A stretch of 64,000 nucleotides of DNA from Mycolicibacter sp. MU0102 (GTDB taxonomy: Bacteria; Actinomycetota; Actinomycetes; Mycobacteriales; Mycobacteriaceae): NCBI RefSeq assembly GCF_963378105.1, contig NZ_OY726398.1, positions 186,001-250,000 of the forward strand, in the 5' to 3' direction. Shown here one piece after another: positions 41,694 through 50,596 of the stretch (position 1 is the stretch's first letter; every line of letters begins with the position of its first letter). The notes under the pieces are model-generated. The model ran no database searches. It saw only the letters and a list, made by a program, of their open reading frames with translations, and was not told where the DNA came from. The position numbers were made by a program, and so were the translations under genes.

Positions 41694-44600
41694 TTATTGC
41701 GGTGGCCCGCTGCCCTCGACTCCGTCGAGCTTGCGACCACCGCCTGCAACCACCGCCGTGGCCGCGAGGACCGCTACCGAGACCAGGGCCGCCAGCTGCA
41801 CCCCCGCCGAATGGCCGGCATAGCCGTCCACCGACCGCCAGGGATGCCGGCACAGTATCGCGCCCGCCGTGATCAGACCGCCGGCACTCAACCCGAGCCG
41901 AGCCACATCAAATGCGCGCTGCCGATGGCGCAATGCGAACAGCAACGCGAGCGCGGCGCCGAACACCGCCGCCCCGGCGGTCCCGGCGATCAAGAAGCCG
42001 ACCGTCAGCGCACCGGTCGCCGCCACCCGCCGGCTCGGCCCCCACGGCGCGACCGGCGGCCCGGGATCGCGGAGCCGCCGCACTGGCCACCAGGCCAGCA
42101 ACGCCAGCAGCGGTAGCAGAGCCAGTCCGCCGGCCATCCCGAGCCGGTACATCCGATTGGGCCCAAACGTCAGCGTGATCGGGCCGTCGGTGCCCGCGGG
42201 CAGCACGAAGCCCTGCTGCCATCCATTGACCGCCACCGGAGCCAAGCGCGTGCCGTCCGACGTGCGCGCCACCCACCCGCCGTTGATGCTCTCCGGAACG
42301 ACCAGCACCCGAGCGGCCGCCGCGGGGGGCACCGTCACCTCACGCCGGTCCGCGCTCCACGTGCCGAGCGCCGCGGGTGTCGTCGCGGCGGCGTCCGTGG
42401 CCGCCGACGGCCCGGACAGCGTCGCGCCGTCGACGACGAACGCCGGTCCCGGGCTGATCATCAATTCCTGCGCGCCGGGCGGCAATGCGATCGGACGCCG
42501 ATCGCACGCCTGCGCCGCCACCGGCTTGTCGTCGAGCAGCGCGCCGACAGTGGTGGTGATCGAGGTGTGCACGAACCGGCCGGCGATCGCGATGATCGGC
42601 CCATGGTCGCAGTCGACGTGGACCGCACGCGACCGGTTGCGGGCGTGATCGGCGGGGGCAACGGGACGCCCGTCGGCGCCGAGCACACTGACCTCGGCTA
42701 GCCCCGGCGGCTTGAGCTGATCGAAGCCGATCGCGGTGCGGTCGATCACGTCCTCCCACGCCAGCAGGCTGATCGTGACCGTGTCGGTGACCCGCGGCAG
42801 CAAGCGCACCTGCTGATCATCGGATTCCCCCAGTTCCCGGACCTGAGGGCCGGAGCCCAGGTCGACGGCCACCAGCGTGGGATGCGCCGGCAGCGGAGAT
42901 TGACTGGGAGTGAACCGCACCCCGGTCACCTTGACCGGCCGCGGCAAAGTGATGGTCAGGGTCGGCGGGGATCGGTGCGCGACCACTCGCTGCGACGCCG
43001 TCCACGCCGTGCCCGGGTCACCGTCGGCCGCGGCATACGCCGACCCCTGCACGTCGAGCACGTCGGCGTCGCCGCGGGCGCGTAAGGCGCCTGGCTCGGC
43101 GATCAGGTCGACCAGGTTCGGGCCCTGACGCGGTCGTACCCACACGGTCGGGGTCACCGACATGGGCCGCGGCACGTTCAGGGTGCGGCTGAAGGTGGCG
43201 GTCTCCTCGGGCTCCAGCATCATCGACGCCGCACAGCGCACCGCGCCGTCGGCTGTCGCGCAGCCGGTCCGGCCCGGCAAGCCCGCACCCAAATCCCACT
43301 GCGCCACTTGAGCGCCCGCGGGTGGCGCGGGAACCAGCGCGGTGTGGCGCAGGTCGACCGGATGCGCGAAACCCGAAGCGTCGTACTGGGTGATTGCCAA
43401 ATCGGTGATGCCGAACTGCACGCCGGGAGAGCCGTCGTCGGTGCCCGACGCGGTGATCCGCACCCAGGGCGTTTCGCCGTAAGGCAGTGCGGCGATCAGG
43501 GGCTCGCCGGCGCGGTCGAACCGCAACGTCGTGGTGCCGTTGATCGTGGAGATCTGTATTCGCCGCACCTGCGCCCCGACGGCCGTCGCACTGGGTGTCA
43601 AGGTGATGGTGCCGTTGGTCAGCGGATGGTCGAAGTCCACCTGCAGCCATTGGCCGACCGCCGACTGCAGGGCGTTGGACACCCAGGCGGTTCCCGAGTC
43701 GCCGTCGATGGCGGCGGCCGGTGAGGTCGACGGTGCGACGTCGGGCAGCGTGGTGGCGTCCGAGGACGAGCTGGATGCGGTGAGCCGGCCGCCGAGCCAG
43801 CCGCCGAACACCGTGCTGGCGCCGGGTGTCGGATAGTCCGGTACCCGACTGTGGGTGTGCCGGGCGTCGCCGGCCGCCCGGATCGTCGACGAATGGTCAT
43901 CGACCCGGCCGTAGTCGGTCTCGCGAGCCAGGGGGGTGTCGGTGACGGTGACCACCGGCGTGCCCAAGTCCGCGCGCCGGGCGTCGGCGGTCATCAGCAC
44001 CGGGCCCAGCGCCGGCTCACCGCGCAACCGGCGGTGTTCGTCGAGTCGCAGCAACACCTCCGGGCCCCCGTCGACCCGCGGCATCGCGTTGAGGTCGGTC
44101 AGGTACGGCGCGCCCGGGTTTGCGGCGGCCGCGGGGTCGCCGACTCGGTAGATCTCGATCGCCGGATAGGCCGGTCGCAGGCCGCTGTCGGCGACGAATC
44201 CCGGGACGGTGCCTGACCCGACCGGTTCGCCGAACTGGGCCACCCGTTCTAATCCCGGTGAGCCGTCGACAGCGCGGTGCACCAGCAGCGGCCGGGCCGA
44301 CCGGGAGTTGTCGGGATCCAGGTCGTTGCGCACCACCAGATAGGAGATGCCTTGTCGGATCAGGGTGTCGGCCAGCCCTGCCGACGGGCGCCCGGCGGCG
44401 AACAGGCGCTGCACCGAGTCGAGCGCCCGAATGGTCTGCGGCGGGGTCAGCGGGATCGAGTCGCGCACCCCCCACGGGCCGACGTCGAGGACCTGCAGCG
44501 GTTCGTCGTGGCTGGTGCCCCAGGTCTGCGTGGCAAACGGTGCTCCCGGCGCCACCAGCACCCGGCCGGGGGTGGGGCCGCCACTGTTGTGTTCGGCGAG

Positions 44601-45947
44601 CCAAGCCGCCGCGTCGCGCCAATACTGCGGCAGGGCGCTGAATGTTCCGGGCGGGGTGAGCCGGCCGGTCCAGGCCAGTGACGTCGAGACCATCAGCGCC
44701 GTCAGGACCACCAGACCGACCGCGGCCGACTTGTGGTGTTCGGGATGGACGAACGCGCGCCGCCACACCAGTGCCGGCGCGCTGCCCGGCAGCGGGATGC
44801 GGCCCAGCAGGTGGGTGAGCCCCAGAATCAGCGGGATACGGATCACCGACTCGAGTTTGTGCAGGTTGCGCAGCGGCGCCCCGGCTCCGTCCAGGAAGGC
44901 CTGCACCGAGTGGGCCAGCGGCGAGCCCAGCCCACCGGCATAGCCGATGGCCAGCAGCGTCACCCCGATCAGCAGCATGGTGACCAGCCGTCCGGCGCCG
45001 GGCAAGCGCCGAGACAGCAGGCCGGTCAGTCCGGCCAGACCCGCGGCCGCCACCAGGCAGGTACCCAGGATCATCACCGGGCGGGTGACCAGCGGCGCCC
45101 CGGCCGTGGCATTGGGCGCGACGAACGGTGTCCAGCTGTGGGTGCCGCGCAGCATCTCGGTCAGCGACGTCCAGCGGGTGGTGACGCCGGCCGATTCGAT
45201 GAAGTCCAGGAACGGCGGGCTGACTCTGCCTAGCAGCAGCAGGGCCACCACCCACCAGGTCACCGCCAAGGCCAGCGCCAGTAGCCACCAGCCGGTGAAT
45301 CGCCACCAGCGCCGGTTCGGGCGATGACACAGCCACCAGATGATCGCCGGCAAGCACCCCGCGAGCGTCGCTACCGCGTTCACGGCGCCCATCAACGCCA
45401 CCGCGACCCCAGCCTGTCCGGCCAGCACCCGTGCGGGCCGCTCCGGGGTGTCCTGGCCGGGATCCCGTGGCGCCCCCAACGCCCGGATGACCGGAAGCAA
45501 CACCCAGGGGGCCAGCATCATCGGCAGCGTCTCGGAAGAGATCGAACCCAAAGTGGTGAGCACTCGTGGCGACAGGGCGAATGCGGTGGCGCCGATCAAC
45601 CGCGCCGTCGGGGTCCCGATCCGCAACGTCTCGGCGACCCGCAGCAGGCCCCAGAACCCCACCGTGAGCAGCACCGCCCACCACAGCCGTTGAACGATCC
45701 AGCCGGGCAGCCCCAGCAGATCACCGGCCAGGAAGAAGGTGCCGTGCGGGAACAAGTAGCCGTATGCCTGGTTCTGCACCTGGCCGAACGGCAGTTCGCT
45801 ACTCCACAGGTTGGCGGCACGAGCCAGAAACCGCAGCGGAGCGATGGTCAGATCGAGCTTGGTGTCCGGAGAGATCCGTCCGGGATCCTGCAGCAGGCTG
45901 AAAGTCAGAGAGACGGCGCCGACCAGCCACAACCAGCGCCGGGACAA
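41694..45947 (-). CDS. aftD: Alpha-(1->3)-arabinofuranosyltransferase
   Basis: The protein has 1417 residues, close to the 1400 of M. tuberculosis AftD. It is a GT-C enzyme that uses decaprenyl-phospho-arabinose to branch arabinogalactan and lipoarabinomannan at the outer membrane face. The N terminus (SRRWLWLVGAVSLTFSLLQ, then PDTKLDL) and about a dozen helices in the first 470 residues form the catalytic part. PDTKLDL contains the acidic residue expected in the first outer loop. A very large outer region (about 470-1290) carries carbohydrate-binding-type beta domains. The end has further helices (LALLPLLALLAWWPV onwards). The start is TTG 45947. A 57-residue gene lies 58 bp upstream, as in the Rv0236A-Rv0236c pair. 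Confidence 0.9.
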   Translation of the reverse strand: MSRRWLWLVGAVSLTFSLLQDPGRISPDTKLDLTIAPLRFLARAANLWSSELPFGQVQNQAYGYLFPHGTFFLAGDLLGLPGWIVQRLWWAVLLTVGFWGLLRVAETLRIGTPTARLIGATAFALSPRVLTTLGSISSETLPMMLAPWVLLPVIRALGAPRDPGQDTPERPARVLAGQAGVAVALMGAVNAVATLAGCLPAIIWWLCHRPNRRWWRFTGWWLLALALAVTWWVVALLLLGRVSPPFLDFIESAGVTTRWTSLTEMLRGTHSWTPFVAPNATAGAPLVTRPVMILGTCLVAAAGLAGLTGLLSRRLPGAGRLVTMLLIGVTLLAIGYAGGLGSPLAHSVQAFLDGAGAPLRNLHKLESVIRIPLILGLTHLLGRIPLPGSAPALVWRRAFVHPEHHKSAAVGLVVLTALMVSTSLAWTGRLTPPGTFSALPQYWRDAAAWLAEHNSGGPTPGRVLVAPGAPFATQTWGTSHDEPLQVLDVGPWGVRDSIPLTPPQTIRALDSVQRLFAAGRPSAGLADTLIRQGISYLVVRNDLDPDNSRSARPLLVHRAVDGSPGLERVAQFGEPVGSGTVPGFVADSGLRPAYPAIEIYRVGDPAAAANPGAPYLTDLNAMPRVDGGPEVLLRLDEHRRLRGEPALGPVLMTADARRADLGTPVVTVTDTPLARETDYGRVDDHSSTIRAAGDARHTHSRVPDYPTPGASTVFGGWLGGRLTASSSSSDATTLPDVAPSTSPAAAIDGDSGTAWVSNALQSAVGQWLQVDFDHPLTNGTITLTPSATAVGAQVRRIQISTINGTTTLRFDRAGEPLIAALPYGETPWVRITASGTDDGSPGVQFGITDLAITQYDASGFAHPVDLRHTALVPAPPAGAQVAQWDLGAGLPGRTGCATADGAVRCAASMMLEPEETATFSRTLNVPRPMSVTPTVWVRPRQGPNLVDLIAEPGALRARGDADVLDVQGSAYAAADGDPGTAWTASQRVVAHRSPPTLTITLPRPVKVTGVRFTPSQSPLPAHPTLVAVDLGSGPQVRELGESDDQQVRLLPRVTDTVTISLLAWEDVIDRTAIGFDQLKPPGLAEVSVLGADGRPVAPADHARNRSRAVHVDCDHGPIIAIAGRFVHTSITTTVGALLDDKPVAAQACDRRPIALPPGAQELMISPGPAFVVDGATLSGPSAATDAAATTPAALGTWSADRREVTVPPAAAARVLVVPESINGGWVARTSDGTRLAPVAVNGWQQGFVLPAGTDGPITLTFGPNRMYRLGMAGGLALLPLLALLAWWPVRRLRDPGPPVAPWGPSRRVAATGALTVGFLIAGTAGAAVFGAALALLFALRHRQRAFDVARLGLSAGGLITAGAILCRHPWRSVDGYAGHSAGVQLAALVSVAVLAATAVVAGGGRKLDGVEGSGPPQ

Positions 45948-46005
45948 CGGTGTTACAGCCTGCGGCTTTGCCGGCGGAAGGTCAGGCGTTGCCGGGGTCC
46001 GCAGG

Positions 46006-46179
46006 TCAGCCGCGGTTGCCGTATTCCACCCTGTTCAGCACCGAGGACTGCGGGTCGCCTCCGGCGATCTGCGGCTTGGTGTCTTGTTGCACCATCAGCG
46101 TGACCCCGAAGACGGCCGCCGCACCCAGCAATACCCCCACGACGATGCTTATGGCGGCCGGCACCACGAACCGAGGCAT
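46006..46179 (-). CDS. Small DUF2613-type membrane/secreted protein (Rv0236A-like)
   Basis: The protein has 57 residues from ATG 46179, with AAGGAG 7-8 nt upstream. It begins MPRFVVPAAISIVVGVLLGA, a single hydrophobic segment that could be a signal anchor. The remainder (QQDTKPQIAGGDPQSSV and NRVEYGNRG) is polar and would lie outside. Its length equals that of Rv0236A, and like that gene it lies just before aftD on the same strand. Pairing suggests it assists or modulates AftD, but no function is proven. It is too short for standard ORF cut-offs and easily missed. Confidence 0.85.
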   Translation of the reverse strand: MPRFVVPAAISIVVGVLLGAAAVFGVTLMVQQDTKPQIAGGDPQSSVLNRVEYGNRG

Positions 46180-46286
46180 GGTCAGGCTCCTTCTGCACTC
46201 TCGTGACGTAGGTCAGGGGCGCCATCAAGATCAGCCCCCGCTTGGGCCCCGACCGCCAACGTAGCACGTGGGCCGTGCGTAGCCGG

Positions 46287-46406
46287 CGGTTCAGTGAGGC
46301 TCGACGTAGGAGAGGCGAAGCTGGGACCGCCGCATGAGCCCCACGGTTCAGTGAGGCTCGACGTAGGAGAGGCGAAGCTGGGACCGCCGCATGAGCCCCA
46401 CGGTTC
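46287..46406. repeat. 57-bp perfect tandem repeat (2.1 copies)
   Basis: Copy 1 (46287-46343) and copy 2 (46344-46400) are identical, and the first six bases of a third copy (CGGTTC) follow. The unit starts CGGTTCAGTGAGGCTCGACG. It lies between the DUF2613 gene and lpqI, ending 21 bp before the lpqI start, so it occupies the lpqI promoter region. Unit size and location resemble MIRU/VNTR loci. The perfect identity implies recent duplication or active homogenisation. Confidence 0.9.
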
Positions 46407-46427
46407 CGGCCGTGACAGCATGGTGCG

Positions 46428-47624
46428 ATGCCTGGATCGCTGACTCGACAACTGCCCGGTCTGCTGCTGGCCGCCGCGGTGCTGCCGGCACTCGTGACGT
46501 CGTGCTCGCACCGTGACGAGACGCCCGCACCGTCGTCTGACACTTCCTCTTCGAAGGCGGCGGCTAGCGCGACGGCCTCCGCGCCGGTGGACCCGGTGTG
46601 TGCGCAGGTGTCGGCCCTGTCGGTCCGCGACAAGCTGGCGCAGCTGGTGATGGTGGGGGTCCGCGACGCGGCCGACGCCCGCGCGGTGGTCACCGATCAC
46701 CATGTCGGCGGCATCTTCATCGGCAGCTGGACCGAGCTGTCCATGCTCACCGACGGCTCGCTGAAGGAGATCAAAGAAAGCCAGGCTTCCACCGGCCCGC
46801 TGCCGCTGGCGGTCAGCGTGGACGAGGAGGGCGGCCGGGTTTCGCGGTTGTCGTCGCTGATCGGGAAGTCGCCGTCGGCGAAGGAGCTGGCGCAGACCAA
46901 CAGCGTCGCGCAGGTACGTGAGTTGGCCGCCGAACGGGGCCGCAAAATGGCTGACCTGGGCATCACCGTCGACTTCGCTCCGGTTGTCGACGTGGTGGAC
47001 GCCGACACCGACGAAGACACCGTGATCGGTGACCGTTCGTTCGGTTCGGACCCGGCCAAGGTCACCGAGTACGCCGGCGCCTACGCGCAGGGTTTGCGGG
47101 ACGCCGGGCTGCTGCCGGTGCTCAAGCACTTCCCCGGCCACGGCCATGGTTCCGGTGACTCGCACACCGCCGGCGTGGTCGTCACACCGCCCTTGGCGCA
47201 GTTGCAGGACAACGACTTGGTGCCCTACCGCACGCTGGTCACCGAGGCGCCGGTGGCGGTGATGATGGGCCACCTGGAGGTGCCCGGGCTGACCGAGGAT
47301 CCAGCCAGCCTGAGCCCGGCGGCGGTCAAGCTGCTGCGCACCGGCACCGACTATCACGGCCCGGCGTTCGACGGCCCGGTGTTCAGCGACGACCTGTCGT
47401 CGATGGCGGCGATCACCGAGCACTACGGGGTCGCCGAGGCGGTGTTGCGCAGCCTTCAGGCCGGTGTCGACATCGCGCTGTGGGTCACCACCGATGAGGT
47501 GCCCGCGGTGTTGGACCGGCTGGAGCAGGCGGTGTCCGCCGGCGAGCTGAAGCAGGAAGCCGTCGACGCGTCGCTGGCGCGCGTCGCCGCGGTCAAGAAG
47601 CCCGGTACACACTGCCACGGGTGA
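46428..47624 (+). CDS. lpqI: LpqI-like lipoprotein beta-N-acetylglucosaminidase (GH3)
   Basis: The 398-residue GH3 lipoprotein is a NagZ-type enzyme that trims N-acetylglucosamine from muropeptides during peptidoglycan recycling. A lipobox is at the N terminus (LVTSC, lipidated Cys26), followed by a Ser/Thr/Ala-rich linker to about residue 60. The GH3 core has AVSVDEEGGRVSRL near 130, VDFAPVVDVVD near 185, and KHFPGHGHGSGDSH near 230, which carries the His-Asp/His catalytic loop of NagZ enzymes. FSDDLSSMAAI near 325 provides the Asp nucleophile. It follows aftD/Rv0236A divergently, as Rv0237 does. The tandem repeat lies in its promoter. Confidence 0.9.
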   Translation: MPGSLTRQLPGLLLAAAVLPALVTSCSHRDETPAPSSDTSSSKAAASATASAPVDPVCAQVSALSVRDKLAQLVMVGVRDAADARAVVTDHHVGGIFIGSWTELSMLTDGSLKEIKESQASTGPLPLAVSVDEEGGRVSRLSSLIGKSPSAKELAQTNSVAQVRELAAERGRKMADLGITVDFAPVVDVVDADTDEDTVIGDRSFGSDPAKVTEYAGAYAQGLRDAGLLPVLKHFPGHGHGSGDSHTAGVVVTPPLAQLQDNDLVPYRTLVTEAPVAVMMGHLEVPGLTEDPASLSPAAVKLLRTGTDYHGPAFDGPVFSDDLSSMAAITEHYGVAEAVLRSLQAGVDIALWVTTDEVPAVLDRLEQAVSAGELKQEAVDASLARVAAVKKPGTHCHG

Positions 47625-47650
47625 TTCCGGCGGCACGAGCACCACACAAG

Positions 47651-47664
47651 TTACTCTTCGGTAA
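47651..47664. promoter_or_regulatory. WTACT-N4-AGTAW-type operator before the TetR gene (site A)
   Basis: The sequence TTACTCTTCGGTAA lies 38 bp before the TetR start codon at 47703. It fits TTAC-N6-GTAA and matches, with one substitution in the inner right arm, the dyads between fabG4 and fadA2 and before fadE5. A repressor site in front of its own gene is the simplest reading. Confidence 0.65.
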
Positions 47665-47702
47665 GATCGGGCCGAGGGGGAGCGCGGAAGGACCTCGAGG
47701 CG

Positions 47703-48329
47703 ATGGCAGCTGGTAGCAAGCGGTTACCGCGGGCCGTGCGCGAACAGCAGATGCTCGACGCCGCGGTGCAGATGTTCTCGGTCAACGGCTACCACGAGAC
47801 CTCCATGGATTCGATCGCCGCGGCCGCGCAGATCTCCAAGCCGATGCTCTACCTGTACTACGGCTCCAAAGAAGAACTGTTCGGGGCATGTCTGGACCGC
47901 GAGCTGCGCCGCTTCGTCGAATCGGTGCGCACCGAAATCGACTTTCAGCAGCCCCCGAAAGACATGCTGCGCAATACGATTCGTGCTTTCTTGCGCTACA
48001 TCGACGCCAACCGGGCGTCGTGGATCGTGATGTACACCCAAGCCACCAGTTCGCAGGCGTTCGCCCACACCGTGCGCGAGGGCCGCGAGCGAATCATCGA
48101 GCTGGTCGGCCGGCTGTTGCGGGCCGGCACGCGCAAGCCCGAACCCGGCGTCGACTTCGAGTTGATGGCGGTCGCGCTGGTGGGCGCCGGTGAGGCGATC
48201 GCGAGCCGGGTCAGCACCGGCGATACCGGCGTCGACGAAGCCGGCGAGCTGATGATCGACCTGTTCTGGCGGGGCCTCAAGGAAGCCCCCGGCGGCCGCG
48301 ACGGCGCCGAAACCGCCGCGGCCGGGTAG
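47703..48329 (+). CDS. TetR-family regulator (Rv0238-like), candidate repressor of local beta-oxidation genes
   Basis: The 208-residue protein starts at ATG 47703 with GAAGG/GAGG upstream. The helix-turn-helix is TSMDSIAAAAQISKPMLYLYY at about residues 33-53, a classical TetR recognition segment, followed by a ligand domain with an FAHTVREGRERIIELVGRLL helix. It follows lpqI, as Rv0238 does. A 14-bp dyad before it recurs at the fabG4/fadA2 and fadE5 promoters, so it is the best candidate for their repressor. A TetR repressor of mycobacterial fatty-acid catabolism named FdmR has been reported; I cannot confirm that this gene is its orthologue. Confidence 0.83.
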   Translation: MAAGSKRLPRAVREQQMLDAAVQMFSVNGYHETSMDSIAAAAQISKPMLYLYYGSKEELFGACLDRELRRFVESVRTEIDFQQPPKDMLRNTIRAFLRYIDANRASWIVMYTQATSSQAFAHTVREGRERIIELVGRLLRAGTRKPEPGVDFELMAVALVGAGEAIASRVSTGDTGVDEAGELMIDLFWRGLKEAPGGRDGAETAAAG

Positions 48330-48342
48330 TCGGGCGCGGCCT

Positions 48343-49836
48343 TTAGGCCGTGAAGAGATCCTGGATGGTCGCGGTGATGTCGCGGACCGCACCGTTGAGT
48401 GCGAGGAACTCGAAACCGGCTGCCAGCGTGCCCAATCCGACGACGCCGGCAATCGGCAGGCCGATGGCGTCGATGATGTCGCCCTGGGCGAGTTCCTGGG
48501 CGAACACCTCGAATGCGTACGCCGGAGCGGTGGTGAACAGGGCGTTGAGGATGTCGGCAGTCGGAAGCAGCGTCGCGTAGGCCGACGCCGCGATGCTGCT
48601 GAACGCGTTGGCGAGTTCGCTGAGGCTGGGCAGCGCGAACGACGTGACATCGCCCGCCGAGGCGCCCAGGAAATCGGCTGCGCTGGGAAAGGACAGATTC
48701 GACAGATCGTCGACGAAGTTGTTCCAACCCTCTTGTGCCCCATTGCCCAGCGCCGTCAGAACCTCACCCCAGTCGAGGTCGGTCGGGAACAACTCGAACG
48801 GTGCGGCCACATTGGCCGGGCCGGAAGACCAGCCTTCGGTGATGCTGCCGTAGCCGAGGTTCACCAGGACCCGCATGGCCGGCTCCAGTAGGTCGTAGAT
48901 CGGCTGGCCGATGAGCGGGATCGACTGCAGCGGCATCAACAACGGCAGGATCTCGCTGGGAATCATGAAGTAGTGGGTGTTTCCGTCGTAACCCTCGCTC
49001 ATCGGCAATTCGATAGCCCCCGCGAGCTGCTCGGCGGTCAGAGTCGGGTAGATCGTGTGCTCGTAGATGATGCCCAGGACAGCGTTGAGGTCGGCCAGGA
49101 AATTGATCGGGTACTTCGGGAAGTCGGCGTAGCCGTCGTATTCCAGCGTGTAGACGGAGGTGTCCCACGGGGTACCGTCCGGGATCGCGCCGTTGAACGT
49201 GATGCCCAGGCTCGGGATGGTCGGGTAGCTGCCATCGGTCAAGACATCGAAACGCTCGAACAGGCCGCCGTTGGGATTGTTGGGGGCGCCGAGCAGTACG
49301 AAGGACAGCTGGTCGGCGGTCGGCTGTTGGTCGGGTGGCAGCGCCAACAGATCGCGCATCACGACGGTGGAAATGGTGCTGCTCTGCGAGTAGCCCAGTA
49401 CGACGAGGTTGTTCCCCTCCGCGATCTGCTTGTTGATCGTGTCGTGCAGGATGGTGACGCCCTGGGCGAGCGACGGATCCAGCTCCAGGCTCTTGACACC
49501 GCTGTTGGGGTAGAGGCCTTCCGGTGTGACCAGGCCGTTCACCGCATCCACCGGGTAGCGGGGCTGGCCGTCGAAGAACGGTGTGGTGGGGTCGATGTAG
49601 CGGGCAAAGAGCGCGTCCATGTAGCTCTGGGGCGGGATCGGCAGGCCGCTGCCGCCCATGATCCATGCCTGGGTGTCCAGCAATTTCACCTGGGCCGCAA
49701 CGGTTTTCCACTCAGTGGTCGATACTGCGTGCAGGGCCGGGGACAGGCCCAGGGTGACGGCGGAGGTGATGGCCAGCGGTACGGCGAGCGCCTGCAGCGG
49801 CCGTCGGTTGTTCTCGAGACGAAACGCGAAGGTCAT
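48343..49836 (-). CDS. Secreted PE-PPE-domain alpha/beta hydrolase
   Basis: The 497-residue protein starts at ATG 49836 behind AAGGA. Residues 1-37 look like a signal peptide (LAVPLAITSAVTLGLSPALHA). The next 250 residues form the PE-PPE (serine hydrolase) domain, with nucleophile Ser150 in VVLGYSQSST and typical blocks PRYPVDAVNG and FVLLGAPNNPNGG. The usual N-terminal PE or PPE domain is absent. The last 150 residues are Ala/Leu-rich with hydrophobic stretches. Esterase activity on acyl esters is known for some relatives. It is divergent from its own TetR gene, and the pair occupies the place of the VapBC24 genes in M. tuberculosis. Confidence 0.85.
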   Translation of the reverse strand: MTFAFRLENNRRPLQALAVPLAITSAVTLGLSPALHAVSTTEWKTVAAQVKLLDTQAWIMGGSGLPIPPQSYMDALFARYIDPTTPFFDGQPRYPVDAVNGLVTPEGLYPNSGVKSLELDPSLAQGVTILHDTINKQIAEGNNLVVLGYSQSSTISTVVMRDLLALPPDQQPTADQLSFVLLGAPNNPNGGLFERFDVLTDGSYPTIPSLGITFNGAIPDGTPWDTSVYTLEYDGYADFPKYPINFLADLNAVLGIIYEHTIYPTLTAEQLAGAIELPMSEGYDGNTHYFMIPSEILPLLMPLQSIPLIGQPIYDLLEPAMRVLVNLGYGSITEGWSSGPANVAAPFELFPTDLDWGEVLTALGNGAQEGWNNFVDDLSNLSFPSAADFLGASAGDVTSFALPSLSELANAFSSIAASAYATLLPTADILNALFTTAPAYAFEVFAQELAQGDIIDAIGLPIAGVVGLGTLAAGFEFLALNGAVRDITATIQDLFTA

Positions 49837-49916
49837 CGGTGTGTCCTTACAATGCCTTTGGCAAGGTCTTCAGGCCTGAGCAGCGGAAATGACGACCGAG
49901 CCGTAGTTGACTGTTC

Positions 49917-49932
49917 ATCTGATCAGTCAGAT
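49917..49932. promoter_or_regulatory. Candidate TetR operator for the PE-PPE hydrolase
   Basis: A perfect dyad ATCTGA-TCAG-TCAGAT lies between the divergent starts 49836 and 49972, 39 bp before the TetR ATG. The surrounding sequence is AT-rich for this genome. It is unlike the WTACT-N4-AGTAW sites, so a different repressor, most simply the adjacent TetR, should bind it. Confidence 0.6.
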
Positions 49933-49971
49933 TAGCTGTGGCGGACCTGTTAATACAATAGGGGAATCCCA

Positions 49972-50577
49972 ATGAAAAATGGCACGCGGGCCGAGCAGCG
50001 CGCCGCGACGCGTCAGGCATTGGTGGGCGCCGCGGTCGAACTGCTGCGGACCGAGGGGGTCGTCGCGGTGACGACGCGCCGAGTCGCCGGCGCCGCGAAC
50101 GTCTCGCAAAGCACGGTGATGTATCACTTCCCGACCCGCGATGATCTGGTGACAGCGGCGGTCGCTCAGCTCGCCTTCGAACTCGCCAATCAGGCCCGCA
50201 TCCACTTCGAAGAGACGGCGGCGGCCGCCACGCTTGACCTGGAGGGCTACCTCGACCTGATCTGGCGCGAATTCACCACCCCGCACGCACTTTCGGTGGC
50301 TCACCTGTGGGCTGCGTGTTGGACGGATTCACAGGTCGCCGAGACGGTGAAGTCGTTGGAGCAGCACATCTACGGCCTGGCAGTGGCCTCCGCCGAAGCG
50401 CTACCCGGTGCTGCCCCGGGCTTCTCTGCGCCGGCCTATATGGACACGGTGATGGTGGTGGTCCGCGGCCTGGTGATGTCGATCCCGGTCTGGGGGATCG
50501 AGGTCGTCAGTACTCGCTGGGAAGCCAGCAAGGCGAACCTGTTGAGGGCGGCCGGCCTCGCGGTCGACAACGCCTAA
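49972..50577 (+). CDS. TetR-family regulator next to the PE-PPE hydrolase
   Basis: The 201-residue protein starts at ATG 49972 with AGGGGAA upstream. The helix-turn-helix is VTTRRVAGAANVSQSTVMYHFPTRDDL at about residues 34-60. The ligand domain begins near residue 75 and contains a Trp-rich stretch (VAHLWAACWTDSQ) that could line a hydrophobic pocket. It is divergent from the secreted hydrolase gene with a perfect dyad between, so it probably represses that gene and itself in response to a lipid-like ligand. It is convergent with htdX (19-bp gap). Confidence 0.85.
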   Translation: MKNGTRAEQRAATRQALVGAAVELLRTEGVVAVTTRRVAGAANVSQSTVMYHFPTRDDLVTAAVAQLAFELANQARIHFEETAAAATLDLEGYLDLIWREFTTPHALSVAHLWAACWTDSQVAETVKSLEQHIYGLAVASAEALPGAAPGFSAPAYMDTVMVVVRGLVMSIPVWGIEVVSTRWEASKANLLRAAGLAVDNA

Positions 50578-50596
50578 GGGGTAACGGCGGTGCCGG

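Noticed and set aside
46287..46406. Start of a CRISPR array (identical repeats)
   Set aside because: The two copies are directly adjacent with no spacers, the unit is 57 bp, and no cas genes are in the window. It is a plain tandem repeat.
45953..46693. 246-residue minus-strand reading across the lpqI start region and the tandem repeat
   Set aside because: It runs antisense through the lpqI signal peptide and has no domain; the real gene here is the 57-residue one at 46006-46179 in another frame.
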